From Erysipelothrix sp. (GTDB lineage: Bacteria; Bacillota_I; Bacilli_A; Erysipelotrichales; Erysipelotrichaceae): a stretch of 49,879 bases of DNA. Numbering within the stretch: position 1 is the stretch's first letter; every line of letters starts with the position of its first letter. The position numbers and the translations under genes are program-made. Where the stretch lies: assembly GCA_012512595.1 (NCBI GenBank), contig JAAZDW010000017.1:1-49879 (forward strand). Reading direction: 5' to 3'. Below the pieces are notes generated by a model. It did no database searches. It was not told the origin of the DNA and worked only from the letters and a program-made list of their open reading frames with translations. Below, one piece after another: positions 44,601 through 49,879 of the stretch.

Positions 44601-45987
44601 AATCTTTGGCGAAGACTATGTTTTTAAAGCCGGCACAATAGGAACCGTTGCCGAAAGAACAGCTTTTGGTTATGTACTTGGCTATGCTGAAGAAAAAGAA
44701 TTAGAAGAGATGAGTCGACCACAACGCGAAGCCCTAGCCGCAAGTGCAGAAGGGGTTAAACGAACTACTGGTCAGCATCCTGGTGGAATCATTGTTATTC
44801 CACAAGGAATGGATGTTCACGATTTTACGCCAGTTCAATATCCGGCCAACAACATTTACAGTGAGTGGAAAACTACCCATTTTCAATATGGAGATATTGA
44901 AGAAAATGTTTTAAAATTGGATATTCTTGGTCATGTTGACCCAACGGCAATGAAACTTTTAGAAGATATTTCTGGATTTGATGTAACCAAAATTCCGATG
45001 AACGATCCAAAGGTAATGGCGATTTTTAACTCCCTAGATACATTAAATATCGATGACCGCTATTACTCTGAAACAACAGGAGCAGCTGGCTTGCCAGAGT
45101 TTGGCACTCCCTTTGTAAGAAGAATGCTTGAAGAAACAAAACCAAAGAATTTCTCTGATCTCTTAATTATTTCAGGTTTATCGCATGGAACTGATGTTTG
45201 GGCAAATAATGCGCAAAATCTTATCAAAGAAGGTATTTCGCTAAACGAAGTTATTGGATGTCGTGATGATATAATGACATACTTAGTTATGATGGGATTA
45301 AAGGATAAAGATGCCTTTGATATAATGGAGTCAGTTAGAAGAGGCCGCGGTCTAAATGACCGTTGGTTAAAAACAATGCAAGAGCATGATGTTCCAGAAT
45401 GGTATATCGATTCTTGTCAAAAAATAAAATATATGTTTCCAAAGGCCCATGCTGTTGCTTATGTAATTATGGCAGTTAGAGTTGCTTGGTTTAAGGTATA
45501 TCACCCACATTATTATTATGTTTCATATTTTACATTAAGAGCTAGTGCCTTTGAAATTGATGTAATGATAGCAGGCAAAGAGGCTGTTGAAAATCGTTTG
45601 GCCGTAATTAAAAACATATTAGCTGATCGTAGTACAATTGCTGCTGAAAGAAATAAGCTTTCAAGAGTATTAAATACCCTTGAAGTAACCTTAGAAATGT
45701 ATTTAAGGGATTATAGATTTAGCAATATAGATATTAATAAATCTTTAGCATCAGAGTTTTTAGTTGACCCAAAAGATCAAAAGACGATAATTCCGCCCTT
45801 TACTACAATTGATGGCTTGGGTGAAGGTGTAGGACAGTCAATCGTTGATGCGCGAGTCAATGGTGGGTTTATTTCTAAACAGGATTTAATGGAAAGAACT
45901 CAAGTAAGTAAAAGTGTTTTAACTAAGTTAGATGAATTAAATGTTTTAGAAGGCATGCAGGAAGCTAATCAGCTTTCGCTATTTTAG
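41674..45987 (+). CDS. polC: DNA polymerase III PolC
   Basis: Main replicative polymerase of low-GC Gram-positives, with built-in proofreading. After an N-terminal domain and OB-fold, the PHP domain keeps HAHT, split by the 3'-5' exonuclease (FDLETTGLS; HNASFDIGF). The zinc motif is CKNC and CPTC. The palm aspartates lie in PDIDLNFSS, and TGQHPGGIIV and PKAHAVAYV follow. Length 1437 aa is normal. Weak site GGGGTAGG upstream. Confidence 0.97.
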   Translation: MNLEKIAIKIGIQDTLLHYFFGATISKPVFDRSNKILNLNISVAKPLPYNLYIEFKEKMSKTFNNYKVELLIETKERDISVSDIQAYFNEFMHFSNGVSSNDFLINLNDETICILVNNPQAKEKLRSSLSDLEAFFKQCGIYNHIDVVKSVPVVKMEEKKSEPKPVNTEVEIKPFNYAQANHYEKVLIKDLKDGLERVHIEGEIFKIENIKTRTGKIMQIITIQDNTNAFIVKRFEGRYHSKETIEALKTNDYVSIKGKLQYDSYAKHNIIMADQITQSVDKNIHTDDEVEKRVELHAHTNRSEMDGVTPVSDLIDYAYNFGHRAVAITDHMVIQAFPEAYNHLNKLKRKKDFKDFKILYGTEFNVVKDIQNIVYNYDQDQIIDDEFIVFDLETTGLSTQYDKIIEFGAVRIKNNTIIDKLQMFINPKQELSQQIMNLTKINQSEVNQALTIDKEIQKILNFFGDLPIVAHNASFDIGFMEKAMEESNLGKLSNTIIDTMLLSRAINPQRRYHSLGSVARFYNISYDNFVAHRADYDAEVTAYVFLSMLNQIQLLKLKTYDQIQAFVDTEFLINSFTTHANVLVKNQKGLKDLYKLITLSHTEYLAIRSNASSENDGADIVAEPRLLKSVLNQYREHLLIGSSCQNGELFETALNRSQKELEKEIEFYDYIEVMPPENYRNLVERYKFDKNRIKLVLENIVLTAKRLNKIVVATGDTHYLMPNQKIIRDIYINANGIGGVRHPLYIRNKDARIESHAPDQHFRTTKEMLDAFKFLPNDIAFEIVVTNTNKIADSIDEVKPLADKLYTPSIKDAEEKLIDICYTNAKNIYGENLPKLVEDRLEKELGKIIKHGFAVIYYISYLLVKKSHEDGYIVGSRGSVGSSFVATMANITEVNPLPPHYVCKNCHYNEFFLDGSVSSGYDLEDKLCPTCNHPMDVDGQDIPFETFLGFEGDKVPDIDLNFSSVYQEKAHNFTKEIFGEDYVFKAGTIGTVAERTAFGYVLGYAEEKELEEMSRPQREALAASAEGVKRTTGQHPGGIIVIPQGMDVHDFTPVQYPANNIYSEWKTTHFQYGDIEENVLKLDILGHVDPTAMKLLEDISGFDVTKIPMNDPKVMAIFNSLDTLNIDDRYYSETTGAAGLPEFGTPFVRRMLEETKPKNFSDLLIISGLSHGTDVWANNAQNLIKEGISLNEVIGCRDDIMTYLVMMGLKDKDAFDIMESVRRGRGLNDRWLKTMQEHDVPEWYIDSCQKIKYMFPKAHAVAYVIMAVRVAWFKVYHPHYYYVSYFTLRASAFEIDVMIAGKEAVENRLAVIKNILADRSTIAAERNKLSRVLNTLEVTLEMYLRDYRFSNIDINKSLASEFLVDPKDQKTIIPPFTTIDGLGEGVGQSIVDARVNGGFISKQDLMERTQVSKSVLTKLDELNVLEGMQEANQLSLF

Positions 45988-45996
45988 GAGGATTAT

Positions 45997-46311
45997 ATGG
46001 TAGTACATAAGTGTGTTCGTTGTGGCAATGATATTAAAATTGAAAAAATTAAAGAAGTCGAAGCAATCAAGTGCAAACACTGTAATAAAGAATATGACTT
46101 GGATAAAAAGACCAAAAGAGTTGCGTTTATCTACTTACTATTTGTCGTGCTTTTCCTTTCTTTTACAATCGTAGCACTCTCGCAGTGGTTAAATATATCA
46201 GCTTATATTTTAATGTTGCCACTAATTGTGATAAGCTTTTTTCTTAACAAATGGGTTTTGTTTTTGATGGCGAAAACAGGTAAAGTTTCATACAAGCCAA
46301 TTGATGAATAA
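45997..46311 (+). CDS. Small zinc-ribbon membrane protein, unknown function
   Basis: I do not recognise this 104-residue protein. The N-terminus has two Cys pairs (CVRC and CKHC) that should bind zinc like a ribbon. Two hydrophobic helices follow (about residues 43-63 and 69-89), then a short polar tail. Both ends would be in the cytoplasm. TAGGAGG 5-10 bases upstream supports translation. It follows polC by nine bases and may share its transcript. Confidence 0.8.
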   Translation: MVVHKCVRCGNDIKIEKIKEVEAIKCKHCNKEYDLDKKTKRVAFIYLLFVVLFLSFTIVALSQWLNISAYILMLPLIVISFFLNKWVLFLMAKTGKVSYKPIDE

Positions 46312-46314
46312 TAT

Positions 46315-46343
46315 TTGTAAGTAAGTGTAAAATATAGTATAAT
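46315..46343 (+). promoter_or_regulatory. rimP-nusA operon promoter
   Basis: TTGTAA (46315-46320), 17-base spacer, TATAAT (46338-46343). It lacks the TG extension seen in most others but has a usable -35. Confidence 0.65.
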
Positions 46344-46357
46344 AAACATAGTGAAAG

Positions 46358-46401
46358 AGGAGTGGTGCGAACCACTCCTTGCTTTATGATAAAAAAGGAG
46401 T
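46358..46401 (+). promoter_or_regulatory. rimP leader hairpin with alternative ribosome-site pairing
   Basis: AGGAGTGGT (46358-46366), GCGA tetraloop, ACCACTCCT (46371-46379): a perfect 9-bp hairpin. The rimP ribosome binding site AGGAGT (46396-46401) repeats the start of the 5' arm, so ACTCCT can pair with either. The hairpin would free the site; the other pairing would hide it. Confidence 0.55.
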
Positions 46402-46406
46402 ATTAA

Positions 46407-46874
46407 ATGTCTAATTTAAATGTAGTGAAACAAGCTTTAGAAGCAGTTGCGAAGCCTTATAACATCGTTGTGACAAACCTGTTATGGAGACAAGACCAAG
46501 GAAATAGAATTCTAGAAATACCGATCATGTTTAATGATGGAAGTATGGACTTGGAAACTTGTGGATTAATGTCAAAATATTTTATTGATGCTTTAGAAGA
46601 TTTAGAGGAATTAGACTTTGAATACTTCATTGATGTTTGCTCACCTGGGGCTGAAAGAGTTCTAGAAACAGTTGCAGATCAAAAACGTGAAATCGGACAG
46701 TATGTGTATGTAAAGTTTTTAAACCCAAAGTCAGGTTTTCATGAAATCGCAGGAATATTAAGTAAAGTTGAAGAAGACCATATCGTAGTTGAATATATGG
46801 ATAAAACAAGAAAGAAAGAGTTTGAAATTGCTAACGATAATATTAATTTAATTAGACTAGCAGTAAAAATTTAA
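46407..46874 (+). CDS. rimP: Ribosome maturation factor RimP
   Basis: Assists assembly of the 30S subunit. The 155-residue chain has the N-terminal alpha/beta domain with the signature region VCSPGAERVLE (family SPGxxRxL) and the C-terminal SH3-like barrel. It starts the rimP-nusA-ylxR-ylxQ-infB operon, conserved in nearly all Firmicutes. AAGGAGT lies 5 bases before the ATG. Confidence 0.95.
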   Translation: MSNLNVVKQALEAVAKPYNIVVTNLLWRQDQGNRILEIPIMFNDGSMDLETCGLMSKYFIDALEDLEELDFEYFIDVCSPGAERVLETVADQKREIGQYVYVKFLNPKSGFHEIAGILSKVEEDHIVVEYMDKTRKKEFEIANDNINLIRLAVKI

Positions 46875-46883
46875 GGAGAGAGT

Positions 46884-48560
46884 ATGAAACTTAGTGAATT
46901 TATAGGTGCTATGGAATCGATCGAAGAAGATCGTCGGATTAGTATTGATGTTATTAAAGAAGCTTTAATCGAAGCTTTATCAAAGGCTCTTAAAAAGCAT
47001 ATTGATGCTAGCGAAGCTAATGTTAGAGTTGTAATGGATGAAGAAAAAGATGAAATGAAAATCTATCAAGTTTTTGTAGTGGTTGAAGAAGTTCAAGACT
47101 TCGATACGCAACTAACACTTGAAGAAGCACTAGATGATAAACCAGATGCTAAAATTGGTGATGAGATTCTTTTAGAACATGACATAAGTGACTTAGGCCG
47201 TCCAGCGGCACTATTAGCTAAAAATGTTTTGAAACAACAAATTCGTGAAGCTGAAAAACAAGGTATTTATGATGAATATATTGATCAACTTTATGAAATG
47301 GTTACAGTTTCAATTGAGACTGTTGAAGACCGCTTTTTGTTTGTTAACTTAGGAAGAGCTTATGGAATTATGCCTTTATCAGCACAAATCCCTGGCGAAC
47401 ACTACTATGAAGGTCAAAAACTTAAAGTTGTGATTACTGAAGTTAATATGGACTCAAAAGGTGCCCAAATCATTGTTTCAAGAGCTGATGACCATTTTGT
47501 TAGAAGATTATTTGAATTAGAAGTTCCTGAAATTTATCAAGGCATTGTTGAAATAAAAGCCATCGCCAGAGAAGCTGGAACTAGAACTAAAATCGCTGTT
47601 TATTCAAAAGATGAAAGTATCGATCCAATTGGAGCTTGTATTGGTCCACGTGGAAGCCGTGTCCAAGAAGTTATTGAAGAACTCCAAGGTGAAAAAATTG
47701 ATATCTTTGAATGGAGCAATGATGTTGACCAATTAATTAAAGCATCACTAGCACCAGCTGAAGTCTTATATGTTTTACCAACTGATGATGAACGAAGTGT
47801 AGTTGTAGTCGTTAATGATGACCAACTTTCACTAGCAATTGGTCGCGGCGGTAAAAATGCAAAACTGGCGGTTAAGTTAATTAATAAAAAGATTGATATC
47901 AAACCAATAAGTGAAATTATTGAGTCTGGTATTGACTATAAAAAGATTGCCCTTGCCAATCAACCAGTAATTGAAGTTGAACCTACAGTTGTTTTGGCAA
48001 AAGAGCCAACAGTTGAAGCTATCATTACAGAAACTGTAGTTGCTGATGAAGAAGTCGTCGAGCAAGTAAAAGAGATTATTGAAGTTGAAGCAATCAAACC
48101 TGAAAAAGTTGAAACAATAGTAAAAGTTCCAACAGTAAAAACAGGTGTAGAAACAGGAGTTGTTACTACTGCTGCTAAAACGGTTAAAGCCAGTGATGTC
48201 TTTAAAAAAGTTGAATCTGAAACAAAACCAAAAGTCGAAGTCAAAAAACCTGAACCTAAGAAAGTTGAACGTAAGGCAAAAACTACTTATGTTTCAAAAT
48301 TTGAACGTTTAGCCGATCCTACTATTGCACTTGAAAGACTTGCACAACAAGAAGAACGAGCAGCTAGAAGAAATTTGCGCCAAGATGGACGGAAAAAAGA
48401 AGATGAAGAATTTGATGATAGTGGTCTTGAGTATGAAATCGAACCAGAATATACTGAAGAAGAACTAGAAGAAATTGAAAACAGAATTGCCGAAGAAGAA
48501 AGCACATGGATTGAAGATGAAATAGACTTTGAAGAATTTGAAGACTATTACGAAAATTAA
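46884..48560 (+). CDS. nusA: Transcription termination/antitermination factor NusA
   Basis: Binds RNA polymerase and modulates pausing and termination. The N-terminal polymerase-binding domain (1-125), S1 domain, KH1 (GACIGPRGSRVQEV) and KH2 (LAIGRGGKNAKLAVKL) fill about residues 1-345. A further 210 residues follow, rich in Val, Glu and Lys, ending in a strongly acidic stretch. Bacillus NusA (371 aa) lacks this tail. The tail has no motif I recognise and is probably disordered with some helix. AGGAGAG upstream. Confidence 0.96.
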   Translation: MKLSEFIGAMESIEEDRRISIDVIKEALIEALSKALKKHIDASEANVRVVMDEEKDEMKIYQVFVVVEEVQDFDTQLTLEEALDDKPDAKIGDEILLEHDISDLGRPAALLAKNVLKQQIREAEKQGIYDEYIDQLYEMVTVSIETVEDRFLFVNLGRAYGIMPLSAQIPGEHYYEGQKLKVVITEVNMDSKGAQIIVSRADDHFVRRLFELEVPEIYQGIVEIKAIAREAGTRTKIAVYSKDESIDPIGACIGPRGSRVQEVIEELQGEKIDIFEWSNDVDQLIKASLAPAEVLYVLPTDDERSVVVVVNDDQLSLAIGRGGKNAKLAVKLINKKIDIKPISEIIESGIDYKKIALANQPVIEVEPTVVLAKEPTVEAIITETVVADEEVVEQVKEIIEVEAIKPEKVETIVKVPTVKTGVETGVVTTAAKTVKASDVFKKVESETKPKVEVKKPEPKKVERKAKTTYVSKFERLADPTIALERLAQQEERAARRNLRQDGRKKEDEEFDDSGLEYEIEPEYTEEELEEIENRIAEEESTWIEDEIDFEEFEDYYEN

Positions 48561-48573
48561 GCGAGGTAATGAG

Positions 48574-48831
48574 ATGAAGAAAACTCCACAGCGAAAATGT
48601 TTAGTATCAAATGAAATGTTTGATAAAAAAGATTTAGTTAGAGTTGTTAGAACCCCAGATAAAGAAGTAATTGTTGATCTAAGTGGTAAAGCTAATGGTC
48701 GGGGTGCTTATCTTAAGCTAAGTCTTGAAAATATTGAAAAGGCCAAAAATAAAAATATCTTTAAAAGAGCCTTACAAGTAGACATCCCTGAGGAAATATA
48801 CTCAGAGTTAAGGAGTCTTTTAAATGATTAG
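48574..48831 (+). CDS. ylxR: YlxR family putative RNA-binding protein
   Basis: Small basic protein of the nusA-infB operon, 85 aa. Family signatures are PQRKCLVSNE near the start and GRGAYL in the middle. In Bacillus it has been proposed to bind RNA or act as a regulator. ATG 48574 is chosen because GAGG lies 7 bases upstream; the open frame to 48529 lies inside nusA. Its end overlaps ylxQ. Confidence 0.93.
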   Translation: MKKTPQRKCLVSNEMFDKKDLVRVVRTPDKEVIVDLSGKANGRGAYLKLSLENIEKAKNKNIFKRALQVDIPEEIYSELRSLLND

Positions 48832-49129
48832 TCAAGATAAGTTATTTGGATTACTTGGTCTTGCAAACCGTGCAAACAAAATTGTTTATGGTGAAAAAGC
48901 ATTTGAAACCATTGCAGATAAGAAGGCTTCATTACTTTTAATAAGTGATAAGGCTTCTGAAAGGACTACCGAGAAACTAATTAATCGAGCTAACTATTAT
49001 AAAAAACCTTACTTTGTTATCGATGACGAAACACTAAATGACGCCACTGGTAATCAGGTAAGAAAGTACTTAGTTTTGATTGACAAAGGTTTTTCAAAAG
49101 GAATTATAGACATATGTAGAAAGAGGTGA
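48824..49129 (+). CDS. ylxQ: YlxQ, L7Ae-family ribosomal-like protein
   Basis: L7Ae/L30e-fold protein of 101 aa that probably binds kink-turn RNA. The fold's typical start [20 protein letters not shown] is followed by [14 protein letters not shown]. It overlaps ylxR by 8 bases, and AAGGAG lies upstream. It is followed by infB after four bases. Confidence 0.93.
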   Translation: MISQDKLFGLLGLANRANKIVYGEKAFETIADKKASLLLISDKASERTTEKLINRANYYKKPYFVIDDETLNDATGNQVRKYLVLIDKGFSKGIIDICRKR

Positions 49130-49133
49130 AGAT

Positions 49134-49879
49134 ATGGCTAAAAATTATAACAGAAATAGAAATCGTAGAAAGAAAAGAAGTGCACCAAAGATAATTAATT
49201 ATCCTACTACTGTATCTTATTATGAAGGTATAACAGTTGGAACATTAGCTAAAAGGTTAGAACGTAAGGCTAGTGACATTATCAAAATCTTATTTAAAAT
49301 TGGCTCAATGGCAACTATCAATGATGCTTTAAGTTCTGAGGTTGTTGAATTGATTGCCCTTGAACTTGGCGTTGAGGCAACTTTAGAAGTGGACGAATTT
49401 GAACAAGCCATGGACTTAGAAGATGATGATGTTAAGGATGATCCAAAATCACTTAAAAAACGGGCACCAGTAGTAACTATTATGGGCCATGTTGACCATG
49501 GAAAAACATCTTTATTAGATGCTATTAGAAAAACTGATGTCACAGAAGGCGAATTTGGTGGAATTACTCAACATATTGGAGCTTATCAAGTAAAGGTAAA
49601 TGACAAACCAATTACTTTTTTAGATACACCAGGACATGAGGCATTTACTGCCATGCGTGCTCGTGGGGCAAAGGTAACTGATCTTGTTGTTATTGTTGTA
49701 GCTGCTGATGATGGGGTTATGCCTCAGACAAAAGAAGCTATTGATCATGCTTTAGTTGCAAAAGTACCAATTATTGTTGCGGTTAATAAAATTGACAAGC
49801 CAGGTGTAAATACTGAACGAATTAGAAATGAAATGGCCGACTTAGGCTTAATGTCAGAAGCTTGGGGTGGAGATACAAT
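49134..49879 (+). CDS. infB: Translation initiation factor IF-2, 5' part (cut by window end)
   Basis: GTPase that brings initiator tRNA to the ribosome. The first 248 codons are in the window. A short basic N-terminus ([15 protein letters not shown]) is followed by an IF2N domain ([19 protein letters not shown]), then the G domain: [20 protein letters not shown] and NKIDKP. The G domain starts near residue 120, so the N-terminal region is much shorter than in Bacillus, like the compact forms of reduced genomes. AGAGGTGA lies 5-10 bases upstream. Confidence 0.96.
   Translation, partial: MAKNYNRNRNRRKKRSAPKIINYPTTVSYYEGITVGTLAKRLERKASDIIKILFKIGSMATINDALSSEVVELIALELGVEATLEVDEFEQAMDLEDDDVKDDPKSLKKRAPVVTIMGHVDHGKTSLLDAIRKTDVTEGEFGGITQHIGAYQVKVNDKPITFLDTPGHEAFTAMRARGAKVTDLVVIVVAADDGVMPQTKEAIDHALVAKVPIIVAVNKIDKPGVNTERIRNEMADLGLMSEAWGGDT

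Noticed and set aside
46362-46406. Short leader peptide from GTG 46362 ending TAA directly before rimP
   Set aside because: The frame exists, but the spacing to the only possible ribosome binding site is too short, and its sequence is forced by the hairpin.
1-49879. Mycoplasma genetic code (UGA as Trp)
   Set aside because: Six genes end in TGA at the family's normal length, and Trp positions use TGG.
1-49879. CRISPR arrays, insertion sequences, prophage, rRNA or tRNA genes
   Set aside because: No spaced repeats, transposase-like frames, or cloverleaf-like sequences with CCA ends were seen; intergenic space is almost nil.

Overview
This is an AT-rich, almost gap-free stretch of bacterial chromosome with about 51 protein genes. 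All are on the + strand except ispH and ispG. Gene content and order are those of a low-GC Firmicute (Bacilli sensu lato). Several traits point to the Erysipelotrichia/Mollicutes side of that group: a short SMC (979 aa), an EF-P without the usual PGKG tip, a NusA with a long acidic tail, and very tight packing. It is not a typical wall-less mycoplasma. It has a class B penicillin-binding protein, murG, murB and divIB, the last two MEP isoprenoid genes, and UGA used as a stop codon (standard code). The exact genus cannot be told from the sequence alone.

Layout. 58-4408: ispH (-), a CshB-like DEAD-box helicase, endonuclease IV (nfo), and ispG (-). 4493-7356: class B PBP, ribosomal protein L33, and a YqgX-like metallo-beta-lactamase-fold hydrolase. 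7399-10702: a complete seven-gene comG operon for a competence pseudopilus, including a 47-residue ComGE-like gene. 10730-16428: pepQ-type peptidase, efp, an unknown tail-anchored acidic protein, cmk, der, gpsA. 16727-23611: HU, smc-ftsY-ylxM (without ffh), ackA, nrnA. 23679-30125: dnaE, a two-component system, and a split chromate transporter. 30265-36818: rplU-prp-rpmA, obgE, ruvAB, then murG-murB-divIB. 36895-46311: yloU-fakA, recG, rnc, polC, and a small zinc-ribbon membrane protein. 46407-end: rimP-nusA-ylxR-ylxQ-infB, with infB cut by the window edge.

The order reads like several Bacillus subtilis gene neighbourhoods joined end to end with the intervening genes removed. Most genes serve replication (dnaE, polC), repair and recombination (nfo, ruvAB, recG), chromosome organisation (smc, HU), translation and ribosome assembly (efp, der, obgE, rimP, infB, L21, L27, L33), secretion (ftsY), transcription (nusA) and envelope growth (PBP, murG, murB, divIB). 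The comG operon implies DNA uptake.

Regulation visible in the sequence is compact. By eye, 14 of 16 promoter candidates carry an extended -10 (TG one base before the hexamer), usually with a poor -35, and many have very short leaders. There are several intrinsic terminators, an L21 leader, and a rimP leader hairpin whose 3' arm can also pair with the rimP ribosome binding site. I see no rRNA, tRNA, CRISPR, insertion sequence or prophage, and no convincing new multi-gene system. The best leads are the atypical EF-P, the rimP leader switch, the tail-anchored protein with an SRxxK motif, the reduced comG pseudopilin set, and changed active-site residues in RNase III and RecG.
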